64,000 nucleotides of DNA from Bolinopsis microptera (lineage: Eukaryota > Ctenophora > Tentaculata > Lobata > Bolinopsidae), in NCBI RefSeq assembly GCF_026151205.1, contig NC_087078.1:7580675-7644674 (forward strand). Direction: 5' to 3'. The position numbers and the translations under genes were made by a program. Shown piece after piece: positions 21,950-31,011 of the stretch. The notes under the pieces are model-generated. The model was not told the DNA's origin. It did not search any database and worked only from the letters and a program-made list of their open reading frames with translations. How positions within the stretch are numbered: position 1 is the stretch's first letter; every line of letters starts with the position of its first letter.

Positions 21950-23752
21950 ATGATTAGTATTCTGCTAAGTCTAACAGAAACAGCACTCATTTCATCACAA
22001 CTAGAACCCTTAGCCAATTGTTGCAAGCTCATTAAGGATATTGACTTTGTTCAATTCAGTAACAGAATTGACACACTTGGCCAATTTGACCAACGCCTTC
22101 AGCACCTCCTCCTAAAAGACCAGCCCTGGAAATCCTTAGACTCAGATATAAAGCTCCTTTCAGACCAGTTGGCCACTACCCTAGATAAATCACCCACACC
22201 ACCACTCAACACCACAATTGAAAACCTCACAACTTCCTTACAAACTCATGACAAGACTTTCCACTCACTCACCAACCAACTAAATGAACTCAAACAGCAA
22301 GTCACATCCCTATCATCAGACATGACCACCTCACCAACATCAGATCAATCTGAAAAGCTCCTTGAACGGGTGTCACAAGAGCTCAGAGAGGTATGCAAGC
22401 AGGAGCTGAAGCAATCAACAGCAAATCTGCAGCATTCCTCAGAGCATCCACTGACCCTCCCTGGATTACAAGAGCTCAACACCCAGGTTGTAACCCAGCT
22501 GCCCCCACACAGTCGCCCGCCTGTCTCTAAACACACTCTCGATTTTATTGATGAAGAGACAGAGAAGGATCTCATAGAAATGCTTGATTCTCGCACATCT
22601 GAGTTCAAGAATGAGAATGGACGATCTGTTCTGGCTTTTGGAGAAAGATATCACTACACTGGCACAAAATCATCACCCTCATCCGACCAACTCCCAGACC
22701 AACTCCAATCACTCATAACACAACTGAACAATGATCATCCAAACTCTCCACCTGTCAACAGCATTCTCATCAATCGGTATGATGGTCACTCAAGCTTCCT
22801 TCCACAACACTCAGACAACGAACCCCTCATTCACCCTGACTCATCAGTACACACACTTTCACTAGGTCACCATTGCACAGTCACTTTCAGCAAGACTGGC
22901 ACCACAGAACCCTATCACAACCAGTCTTGTCCACCACGATCACTATACACTATGACCAGGGCAAGTCAGGATTTGTACGAACACAGAATTGAATCAGGAT
23001 CTGTCGACTCCGGTGTTCGATACTCTGTGACCCTCAGATCTGTTAGTGCTCTAAACCGTGCTTCTACATGCATCATGGGAGATTCGAACACTGGTGGACT
23101 TAAATTTGGACTTGATCCTAAGAGATCCTTTGGAAAGTTCCTTCCTGGAAAACAAGTCTTCGCACCTACTGTAGAGCACATTGACCCATACGAATCCTGC
23201 GGCTACAAAAACACTGTCATTCTCTGCGGACTCAATGATATTAGGCAGGATAATGTCAAAACTCCATCTGACATCAAACAAGTGTTCAATAAATTTACTA
23301 GTAAAATTGCTGAAATTCAAGCTGTCAATAAAAAAACTAATGTTTATATATGTCCGCTGCTGCCAACTAAATGTATTGATTTAAATAGAAGAGTCAATTT
23401 CTTTAACTATCTGATTCAAACCCAGCTTCTCCCTTTCAACTTTGGTGTGAGACTGGTAGAAGGGTTTCCAAGCTTTGCTGATGAGAACGGGCTATTAAGC
23501 CAACACTTGTCAAAAAGGTTGACGAAGTTCCAGAAACCTGATTACTTACACCTCAATTGGAGGGGGGTTGCAAAATTAGCAGCAATCATTAAAAATACTA
23601 TTCTTCTTAGAGTTAATGGTGGTCGAGACAGACGCAGAGCTGGACGAGGGGGGAATCAGGTGGACTCCACATCATTTCGTGACATAACTGCACGCTCTCT
23701 TCCTGCTGATAAACGAGTATCTGGTGCTCCTGACGGCTACCAACCGTCATGA
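21950..23752 (+). CDS. LINE-B ORF1: AlkB-like Fe(II)/2OG dioxygenase fused to SGNH esterase
   Basis: 600 codons. Residues about 1-150 are helical/coiled coil. Residues about 193-368 match the AlkB family: the N-x-Y lead-in SILINRYDGHSSFLPQ, iron ligands H287 and D289 (QHSDNE), SLSLGHHCTVTFSKTG, distal ligand H345 (LYEHRIE), and the 2-oxoglutarate-binding Rx5R pair R357/R363 (RYSVTLR). Residues about 373-545 are an SGNH hydrolase: nucleophile S379 in MGDSNTGG, N429 in CGLNDI, and D531/H534 in PDYLHLN. The C-terminus is Arg/Gly-rich, suited to nucleic-acid binding. AlkB proteins demethylate or repair alkylated nucleic acid; an RNA-protecting role for the element is inference. The stop overlaps the ORF2 start (ATGA, 23749-23752). 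All catalytic residues are intact. Confidence 0.8.
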   Translation: MISILLSLTETALISSQLEPLANCCKLIKDIDFVQFSNRIDTLGQFDQRLQHLLLKDQPWKSLDSDIKLLSDQLATTLDKSPTPPLNTTIENLTTSLQTHDKTFHSLTNQLNELKQQVTSLSSDMTTSPTSDQSEKLLERVSQELREVCKQELKQSTANLQHSSEHPLTLPGLQELNTQVVTQLPPHSRPPVSKHTLDFIDEETEKDLIEMLDSRTSEFKNENGRSVLAFGERYHYTGTKSSPSSDQLPDQLQSLITQLNNDHPNSPPVNSILINRYDGHSSFLPQHSDNEPLIHPDSSVHTLSLGHHCTVTFSKTGTTEPYHNQSCPPRSLYTMTRASQDLYEHRIESGSVDSGVRYSVTLRSVSALNRASTCIMGDSNTGGLKFGLDPKRSFGKFLPGKQVFAPTVEHIDPYESCGYKNTVILCGLNDIRQDNVKTPSDIKQVFNKFTSKIAEIQAVNKKTNVYICPLLPTKCIDLNRRVNFFNYLIQTQLLPFNFGVRLVEGFPSFADENGLLSQHLSKRLTKFQKPDYLHLNWRGVAKLAAIIKNTILLRVNGGRDRRRAGRGGNQVDSTSFRDITARSLPADKRVSGAPDGYQPS

Positions 23753-24894
23753 CTACTCTAACTAAAGAGGTATGTAAACACTGCTGCAAGGGTATCTATG
23801 TGGGCCAAGCCATAGTCGAGTGTTCCGAATGTAACCATGCAACTCATCATAAATGCTACAATATTGTCAATACCGATTTATGCGGTAACTTTCTCTGCAA
23901 TACATGTGTAAATCTTGCTGTAAAACGATACAACCCGTTCAAATATGATATTTCCGACGAAGAAATCGATCTAGACGATACGATAACTAAGCTCTCGCAA
24001 ATTTTAAACAGTTGTTCTCAGCTTAACAGAAGTCAAATTAATCAAACTCTAGAAACTTTAACCGAAGGTCAAATGTCAATGATGTTTCAAAACATAGACG
24101 GTAACAAAAGTAACTTTGATACTATGTGTATAGATCTTCGCCGATATAACAAAAAGTTTTCCATAATTGCACTTGCTGAAACAAATGTAGGACCTGAATT
24201 AAGTAGTTTGTATCAATTAACCGAATACAATAGTTTTTACCAAGCAACCTTTCGAGAGAAAAAGAAGGGCACCGGAGTTGCAATTTATATCCACCAGTCA
24301 CTAAATGCAACAATCGATAATACCCTCTCCTATGTGAGTGAAAACCTAGAAATCCTATTTTTAAGATTCAACAGTGGTAACTCAAGCACCTTTGTTGGAG
24401 TTTTATACCGCCCTCCGAGTGGCAATTTTGACTTAGCGCTAAGTGAACTAGCCGACACTCTGGACAAAGTCCCCAGACACTCGTATATAGCTGGTGACTT
24501 TAACATCAATCTTCACGGCGACAGCAACAAGGTTGCTAAATATGAACACGTTCTTTACAGTCGAGGCTTCTATCCTCTCATATCTGTAATGACCCATGAA
24601 AAACCCGGCTGTATTCCTTCATGCATCGATAACATCATTACCAATGATTTAGACAACATTATAACATCTGGCACATTCAAAGACAAAATCACACATCATC
24701 ACCCCATATTCTTAGCACTCAACACACACCTTGACCAGAACGATTGCAAGATTAAGTATGAACAGTTTTATGACTACTGTAACTCTAACGTAGATAAGTT
24801 CACCGACAAACTATCCAATAGTCTTGATAACACTGTAATAAATTGTTTTGATACCTTTGCTGACACATTTAACGTTGCTTTTGACGAATGTTAA
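23749..24894 (+). CDS. LINE-B ORF2, N-terminal part: zinc finger and APE endonuclease
   Basis: The start ATG overlaps the ORF1 stop. Residues 7-53 form a PHD-like finger (CKHCCKG, CSECNHATHHKCY, CNTC). Residues about 105-325 are an apurinic-type endonuclease: MSMMFQNIDGNK, catalytic-type E in IALAETNVG (about 143), GVLYRPPSG, the D/N pair in AGDFNINLHG (about 248-254) and the final HHHPIFLAL. The frame ends at 24894 because a short retroposon is inserted right after FDE; the same protein continues at 25379. Confidence 0.85.
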   Translation: MTTLTKEVCKHCCKGIYVGQAIVECSECNHATHHKCYNIVNTDLCGNFLCNTCVNLAVKRYNPFKYDISDEEIDLDDTITKLSQILNSCSQLNRSQINQTLETLTEGQMSMMFQNIDGNKSNFDTMCIDLRRYNKKFSIIALAETNVGPELSSLYQLTEYNSFYQATFREKKKGTGVAIYIHQSLNATIDNTLSYVSENLEILFLRFNSGNSSTFVGVLYRPPSGNFDLALSELADTLDKVPRHSYIAGDFNINLHGDSNKVAKYEHVLYSRGFYPLISVMTHEKPGCIPSCIDNIITNDLDNIITSGTFKDKITHHHPIFLALNTHLDQNDCKIKYEQFYDYCNSNVDKFTDKLSNSLDNTVINCFDTFADTFNVAFDEC

Positions 24895-25380
24895 ATAAAT
24901 AAATAAATAAATAAAGTCAATTTTTACAGCACAGCAATATATATCTAAATATCAGATCCTCTGTAATCATAATGTATAAAAAAAGGAGCTTTTCTCTGTG
25001 CTGAAGGATGAATCAAGGCAGATCATGGTTCTGTTAGCAGGCCACCCTAGTTATGGACAATACATATATATAAAATAATTAAATTATAATTTTAAAATTG
25101 TGTCAAGATTGAACTAAAACATAACTCAGGGTAAAATAGACGTATTCCCTTCGTCAAATTAACTATTTACAATACTAAACTTAAACGAACTCCGGGTAAA
25201 ATAAACGTAATCCCTTTGTCAAACTTGCTATTTACAATAAGTTAATAAATTAATACGGTTGAAAATTATGTCATATTCAATAACAATGTAGCATCAATAT
25301 AATTGATACAAATGAGGAGCATACAGTGAGAATTGCACATAACAGGAGGACTGGAGGTATGGAGCAATAATGATTGACAG
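24892..25380 (-). mobile_element. about 490 bp antisense retroposon inserted in LINE-B ORF2
   Basis: It breaks the ORF2 frame between FDE and APFHCF. The left end is (TAAA)5, that is a (TTTA)n tail read on the minus strand, so the element lies antisense. Near the other end a roughly 65 bp block is tandemly duplicated (about 25122-25187 and 25189-25250; both contain GGGTAAAATA and CTATTTACAATA). A diverged TTGAC...TG motif at both flanks may be a decayed target duplication. No ORF; SINE or LINE-tail origin undecided. Confidence 0.65.
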
Positions 25381-27604
25381 TGCACCTTTCCACTGTTTCA
25401 AGTTAGAAACCCCGAAATGTACAAAACGCACTATGCAAAACAATCCATGGATTACACCAGCAATTATAACATCAATAAATCACTGTCACGAACTATACGA
25501 AAACTGGGTCAAAGCTCGCAAAGTCAAGTGCAATCTAGGAGATACTGACACAAAAGGTGGCTTCTGTCACTGCGCAGTATGTAACAAAAAGCGCAGTGAG
25601 TACTTAACTTATAAATATTATAGAAAAGAACTCAAAGTTATACGTGAAAAGGCTCAAACTTCGTACAATATGGGTAAATTTAATGAAGTTCAAGGTGACA
25701 GTAAGAAAACATGGCAACTAATCAATAAGATACGCGGCAAAGGGAAACGAGAAATTAAACCCCCGTTTGTTATTAATAATGAGAAAATAATGAACCGTAG
25801 AATTATAGCTAACGAATTTAATAATTACTTTGTATCTCTTGCCCCTAAGTTGAATGAATCATACAGTACAACCGGTCAAATTAGACTAAGTCCAATTCAA
25901 TGCTTTACGGACTACTTACCAAGGCCAAATACCTCAAGTATATTTCTCAGCGATTGTACACCAGAAGAAATAGAGAAAATCATTAGCGAACTCAAGAATG
26001 GAAAAGCTAGTGACATCCCTATTCACGTCATCAAACGAACGTCTAAGATTATAAGCCCACTCCTGTCAGTATTATTTAATGAACACATGAGAAATGGAAC
26101 TTTTCCAGACCGACTGAAAATTGGTAAAATTAGCCCTATATACAAAAAAGACGGTACAGAATATCTCGAAAACTATAGGCCAGTATCTACCCTAGCTGTG
26201 TTCGGAAAGTTATTTGAGAAAGTAATCTACTCCCGTTTGTACAGTTTTCTTGTGTCGCAGAACGTTTTGTTTGAGAACCAGTTTGGTTTTAGGAAGAGTC
26301 ACTCAACTAACCACGCCCTTAATTACTCAGTTGACTATGTAAACTCCCATATAAAGGAAAAGCAACATGTATTAGGTATCTTTATTGACTTATCAAAGGC
26401 ATTTGACACTATCAGTCACGATAAACTTCTCATAAAACTTGACAAATATGGTATAAGAGGTAACGCAAACGAGCTTATTGGAAGTTACCTATCTAACAGA
26501 CAGCAGTACGTTTCAGTTTTAGGTGAGGAATCTGATAAACTCCCTCTTATTTGTGGAGTACCACAAGGTAGTGTTTTAGGACCGCTACTGTTTATAATTT
26601 ACATAAACGATATCTATAACTCATCAGACCTAGGAAAATTTATACTTTTCGCTGATGACACCAATATATTTGTAGTCGACAAATCTGTCCAGAATCTCTA
26701 CCAAAAAGCTAATACTATAATGAATTCTGTTTACAATTATATGAAATGCAATCTTCTCCACATTAACATCAAGAAATGCTGTTACATTCACTTTACACCA
26801 GGAAAGAAGGATGTAACTAGTAGTAGTAGTAATAGTAATGATCTTATTTTAACGTTGAATAACACAGTCATTAAACGTGTTGATGAAACTAAATTCCTCG
26901 GTGTTATTATAGATAAAAACCTTAACTGGAAACCTCATACTGCATATCTTAGTTCTAAATTAAAGTGTGAAGTCGGTAAACTCTGCCGTATGAGAAGATT
27001 TATACCTAAAGAGCTGTATAATGACCTCTACCACACCCTCTTCGAATCTCATCTAGGATATGGGATCTCAGTGTGGGGAGGCATATCGAACAATAGGCTT
27101 GAACCAATATTTAAAATTCAAAAAAAGTGCACTCGTATTCTATTTGGTGATCAAGAGGCATACAGTAATAAGTTCAAAACATGTGCTAGAACCCGCCCAA
27201 TTGGATCCCAAAAACTTGGAGCCGACTTCTATAAACGAGAATCAAGTAAACCCCTTCTCAGCAGAAACAAAATACTCTGCGTGCATAATTTGTATAAGTA
27301 CCACTGTCTACTTGAAATGTTTAAAATAATCAAACTTCACACTCCAATACCGATGTACAATTTATTTCAAAAGTCACCCCGACGTGATAACTACTTTATT
27401 AACCCCGCTGCAACCAATTTGTTTGTATATAAAACCTCGAATATGTGGAATAAATTCCTTAAACCTTCTAGTAAGATTGACTTCTCGTCCCCAATTGCAC
27501 TTGTTAAAGGTCGCATTAAAACTATGCTACTCAATGCTCAAAAAGCTGGAAACACTGATGAATGGTCAGAACTCAACTTTGATGGAAATGACATGTGCCT
27601 ATAA
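25370..27604 (+). CDS. LINE-B ORF2, C-terminal part: reverse transcriptase
   Basis: Begins effectively at APFHCFKLETPKCTKRTMQN, the continuation of the frame cut at 24891. It has the linker motif KTWQLINKIRGKGKREI, then the RT with LENYRPVSTLAVFGKLFEKV, FGFRKSHSTNHAL, catalytic IDLSKAFDTISHDKL (about residue 338-352), GVPQGSVLGPLLFIIYIND and FADDTNIFV (about 425). The thumb and C-terminal region contain HLGYGISVWGGISN. It ends at TAA 27604. No stops inside, so apart from the inserted retroposon this ORF2 looks recently active. Confidence 0.9.
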   Translation: MIDSAPFHCFKLETPKCTKRTMQNNPWITPAIITSINHCHELYENWVKARKVKCNLGDTDTKGGFCHCAVCNKKRSEYLTYKYYRKELKVIREKAQTSYNMGKFNEVQGDSKKTWQLINKIRGKGKREIKPPFVINNEKIMNRRIIANEFNNYFVSLAPKLNESYSTTGQIRLSPIQCFTDYLPRPNTSSIFLSDCTPEEIEKIISELKNGKASDIPIHVIKRTSKIISPLLSVLFNEHMRNGTFPDRLKIGKISPIYKKDGTEYLENYRPVSTLAVFGKLFEKVIYSRLYSFLVSQNVLFENQFGFRKSHSTNHALNYSVDYVNSHIKEKQHVLGIFIDLSKAFDTISHDKLLIKLDKYGIRGNANELIGSYLSNRQQYVSVLGEESDKLPLICGVPQGSVLGPLLFIIYINDIYNSSDLGKFILFADDTNIFVVDKSVQNLYQKANTIMNSVYNYMKCNLLHINIKKCCYIHFTPGKKDVTSSSSNSNDLILTLNNTVIKRVDETKFLGVIIDKNLNWKPHTAYLSSKLKCEVGKLCRMRRFIPKELYNDLYHTLFESHLGYGISVWGGISNNRLEPIFKIQKKCTRILFGDQEAYSNKFKTCARTRPIGSQKLGADFYKRESSKPLLSRNKILCVHNLYKYHCLLEMFKIIKLHTPIPMYNLFQKSPRRDNYFINPAATNLFVYKTSNMWNKFLKPSSKIDFSSPIALVKGRIKTMLLNAQKAGNTDEWSELNFDGNDMCL

Positions 27605-29063
27605 TAAGAACATACAAACTAGTCCATATAGATTTCATACTACACACACAAAATAACACACACAATACACACCACAGTCAAACATAGAAACTATATATTC
27701 ACACATATAACACAGAACACTGATCAGCTCACCCGCTTTACACTAGTGTCTGGACTTGTCTGGAGTGTACGTCTGGAACGTGGGACGGACTCACAAATAT
27801 ATTGTGTAAACGTACGGCGCGAAACTTAAATATTGTATAACTCTATCATTTCATTACCCAGCGTGATTTACCGCGCCAGATTAATGAAATGACGCCGCGC
27901 TATATCCGTGAACCTACCGTCACTTATATCTTATATTTTATATTTCGTATCTCTTACTACGTAACGCGAAATTAAGTTGTATCACACTCCCGGTTTTGGA
28001 CCCCAATGTTAACCTTGCAGCAACTGTGTCAGCCCAATATACTCTAGAAGTATGATCACACTTATTTTAATGAACAAAAGACCCATAATTAATATAATCA
28101 GATACTCGTCAACAGCAGCAGTTTCCGTCCGTGTGATGTGTTGTCCTCCTCCTTTCTGTGTCCCCGTCGTTTTGTTTTGTGAAATGTATTGTAGTAGTGT
28201 TTTAATATTTAAATCGAACGCAACTCAATAGTTAATAATAACAAACACAAATACTATTTCAAATAATTGATTAATATCGATTTATACGAACCAAACATTA
28301 ATTATTTTTTAATAACCTTTTATATATGTGTTAAACGATCCAGGGCATATCTAAAATTCGATAATGAACTTCATATATTATTAGTGCCGCGTGCTGATAA
28401 ATATTCTGGGAATCAATCCACCCAATCGTGGCGATAACATATTTTTGTGCTTGGCCGGTTTTAGGTTTGAGTTTGTGCTCCAAAAGTGGTAAATCGGGTG
28501 CTAGTAAAGCTCTTGCAGGCAACTGGCTCCTTTTGCCAACTGCTTTTGGTTTAAGCGCGGACTCACATTTGGAACTGGCACTGGTATAATTGTAATATCC
28601 TACGAAGTCAGCATACTATATTATTTTGCAAAACTCGTTTAATATCTTGACAATATTTAAAGTTTATGGATTTAGGTTTAGGCGCGGCGCGCTGCTTATA
28701 TGTTATAGCTCATTCAGCTTCTGTTTTCAGCGATGTGTTGCTACACACTGTATAGAATGTGGAACAAGCGCGGTGCCGCGCCTAAGCAGCAAAAGAGTTA
28801 TTCATTTTAAAATTTATTTTTGTATCTCAAAAATGATGTAAAGTTTTTAATATGACGTAGAATTAAAGCTATTTCCGTACAGCCTAAGTGCTAAGCATGC
28901 TCGTTAGATAAACTATGAACAATGAACATAACATGCTAGCTTTCTTTATTTTTGTAAGTCGTGTCGGCTGACATCTTGGGTTGTACTGGATGTAACAAGT
29001 TTATTATCGGATGTCTACTTATATTTATTATGATATCATTATTCATTGTAATGGCAATAAAAT
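27605..29063 (+). other. LINE-B 3' UTR, non-coding
   Basis: About 1.46 kb without a credible frame. It may contain an older insertion (GC-richer GGCGCGGCGCGC near 28680), but no boundaries are clear. The last 100 bases (TTTATTATCGGATGT to the tail) recur at 33805-33905. Confidence 0.5.
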
Positions 29064-29099
29064 TTAAATTTTGTTTTACTTAAAATTTTGTTTTACTTT
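29064..29099 (+). repeat. LINE-B tail: two 16 bp units
   Basis: AAATTTTGTTTTACTT repeated twice at the 3' terminus. CR1-type LINEs end in short tandem repeats rather than poly(A). The same pair occurs in reverse at 33557-33590. Confidence 0.75.
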
Positions 29100-29100
29100 G

Positions 29101-30286
29101 GGTCAAAGTCAAGGATTCGTCTTCCTCATCAACTGTTCTTGAGATAGGTGTGCCACAAGGTTCAATCCTTGGCCCCCTGCTATTCATAATGTACACCAAA
29201 GATCTTGAGAACATTGCAAGTATGCATGGGTGCTGTATTCATTTGTATGCTGATGACACCCAGCTGTATTTCACTCTTGATTCTGATGACCCATCACAGC
29301 TAGAGCACAATATGGAACACTGTATGTCTCATATCAAGAAATGGATGACAAACAATTTCCTTCAACTGAATTCTTCTAAGACTGAAGTCATCGTTATATC
29401 CTCTAAATTTGACTCAAAAAATATTCCAGCCTCTCTACAGATTGTTAAGGATCAAGAGCCACATGTTGTTAGTGGAACTGTGAAGAGTCTTGGGCTGTAT
29501 TTGGACAGTTATCTTTCAATGAGTGATCAGATTACGTCAGTGGTTCAAGCATGTAATATTCAGATCAGAAATTTGTGGTTTATTGCATCAAAACTGTCTT
29601 TTAACCTTAAGATTCAGCTTGTTCATGCTCTAGTACTCTCTAGAATTGATTATTGCAATAGCGTATATTTTGGACTGAGCTCTTATGATTTAAGTCGTTT
29701 ACAGAAGGTGCAAAATTCTGCTGTAAGATTTATTTTCGGGAGAGGAAGAAAGGCACACACTACTCCACTACTTAAGAAAGTTCATTTTCTACCAGTTAGA
29801 TTTAGAATAGATTTTAAGATTGCCCTACTTGCCTACAAGTGTTTAAATAATATAGCTCCTCCTTACTTAAAAGAGTTGATATCTCCTAGGCAGCAAAGTT
29901 TTAAAAATGTACGTCTTGATAATGATTATTTTTACCTTAGTTTTCCGCCCTCTCCTAACTATGTAAACACAGAGAAAGCTTTTAGTCACTGTGCAGTTAA
30001 AGTATTTAATTCCCTGCCATACGACATAAGATCAGCTGAGTCAGTTGCATCTTTCAAGACCAAACTTAAAACATACTTCTTTTCTCTAGCATTTGATTGA
30101 TTTTGCATTTACATAGGTAAAATGAACTTGTCATGTCTAATTTTCAATTAAACTAAGCTCAGTTAATGTAAGAGCCGCTTTAGAAAGCACTGGAGTTTAT
30201 CTCCAGGATTAAATTATATCGAGTTATATGATTTAGCTATAAGGCGGTTTATAAAAGTTGTATTTATTATTATTATTATTATTCAG
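29101..30286 (+). pseudogene. LINE-A reverse transcriptase, 3' part and 3' UTR
   Basis: Resumes in the frame reading VKVKDSSSSSTVLEIGVPQG. It holds GVPQGSILGPLLFIMY, the catalytic HLYADDTQLYF, the thumb-like KTEVIVISSKF and the C-terminal LLAYKCLNNIAPPYLKELIS typical of L2/CR1-type ORF2. It stops at TGA 30100. About 160 bp of 3' UTR and an ATT repeat tail follow. With the 8 kb insertion and one TTTG removed, the frame is continuous. Confidence 0.85.
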
Positions 30287-30670
30287 TATCAAAGGACGAT
30301 TGGACTGTGATACAAAAAATGTTGTGTACATAGTTAAAGATAATATTTGTAAGTTAAGTTATATAGGATGTACTTCAGACTCTTTAAAGGTTAGATTTAG
30401 GAACCATAAATCCCACATTAAAACCCAAAGAAGGACTTGTGAACTTTCCTGCCATTTTATAGATAATGAGATTTTGCACAATCTTGACCGTACCACCACT
30501 AAGTTGTTTACCAGTACTTTAAGTAAGGACATTAATGTTTCGATTATAGAGCAAGTTGACGTTGGGAATTTAGAGCAATGTGCCCAGGATCGGATAGACT
30601 AAGCATATGTAAACAAAGGGAGAACTTTTGGCAAAACCAGCTTAAAACTTTAAAGCACCACCCACCATAA
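30287..30670 (+). pseudogene. PLE GIY-YIG endonuclease domain (split from its RT)
   Basis: Continues the PLE protein after LINE-A: SIKGRLDCDTKNVVYIVKDN, KLSYIGCTSDSLKVRFRNHK, CHFIDNEILHN, SIIEQVDVGN. The VVYIV...YIG pair, the R in VRFRNHK and the glutamate in SIIEQ are the GIY-YIG signature. A frame change near 30600 replaces the expected end; the neighbouring frame reads ENFWQNQLKTLKHHPP and stops at 30670, which matches usual PLE C-termini. Confidence 0.85.
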
Positions 30671-30861
30671 CTTGAATTGCTGAGTTACATAAATTTCTAA
30701 ATTTTAAATTTCTTTTATTTGATTGATTGATGGATTGATATTTTGAATAAATTTACTAACATGTCTTTATATCAGGATGACTGTAAAGGTACATTTTACC
30801 GACATTTGAAGTCAAGGCGTTGTTTTGCTGATAGTTGTGGCTGACTTATAATATATATATA

Positions 30862-30976
30862 TATATTTCGTTGCTGTACTCCTACACATTAAAAGTCGGT
30901 GTTGATTAGATCTTCAAAATAGTTCTTTGCATCATTTTATTAAACATCGTTATCTGAGATAAAATTGTTCTAAAAG

Positions 30977-30980
<4 letters not shown>
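30862..30980 (+). repeat. inverted repeat, left arm (about 119 bp)
   Basis: Matches the reverse complement of 32368-32487 at about 95 percent by eye, with a handful of substitutions and two single-base indels. Flanked on both sides by AT dinucleotide runs (30848-30866, 30981-31008). It starts about 190 bp after the PLE stop, so it may be PLE terminal sequence. Confidence 0.85.

Positions 30981-31011
<31 letters not shown>

Larger units (their letters stand above)
21063..29096 (+). mobile_element. LINE-B: near full-length CR1-like LINE with PHD, AlkB-like, SGNH, APE and RT domains
   Basis: About 8.03 kb (about 7.5 kb without its own insertion), flanked by TTTG. Order: 5' UTR, a PHD-finger frame, a 600-codon frame with an AlkB-like dioxygenase and SGNH esterase, and ORF2 with a PHD-like finger, APE endonuclease and RT. 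A long 3' UTR follows, then a tail of two 16 bp units (AAATTTTGTTTTACTT). PHD and esterase domains in ORF1 are known from CR1-like LINEs. The dioxygenase is the unexpected part. Confidence 0.85.
20197..30286 (+). mobile_element. LINE-A: 5'-truncated L2/CR1-like LINE inserted in the PLE
   Basis: Coding parts lie at 20197-21062 and 29101-30100, with a short 3' UTR ending in an (ATT)n run (about 30262-30285). The element starts after the endonuclease (RDHFYKTRLQDSAGDAKKTY), as usual for target-primed truncation. CAGT is shared at both junctions (20193-20196 and 30287-30290), a possible short target duplication. LINE-B splits it in the RT domain; TTTG at 21059-21062 and 29097-29100 is the duplication from that event. 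Confidence 0.85.
18137..30670 (+). mobile_element. Penelope-like element (PLE), split by nested insertions
   Basis: PLEs are retroelements whose single ORF joins a telomerase-related reverse transcriptase to a GIY-YIG endonuclease. The RT and the CxxC linker are at 18137-20196; the GIY-YIG end resumes at 30287 and finishes at TAA 30670. The intervening 10.1 kb is a LINE (LINE-A) that itself hosts further insertions. The PLE is frameshifted just before the catalytic YRDD and again near its C-terminus, so it is inactive. Confidence 0.85.
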
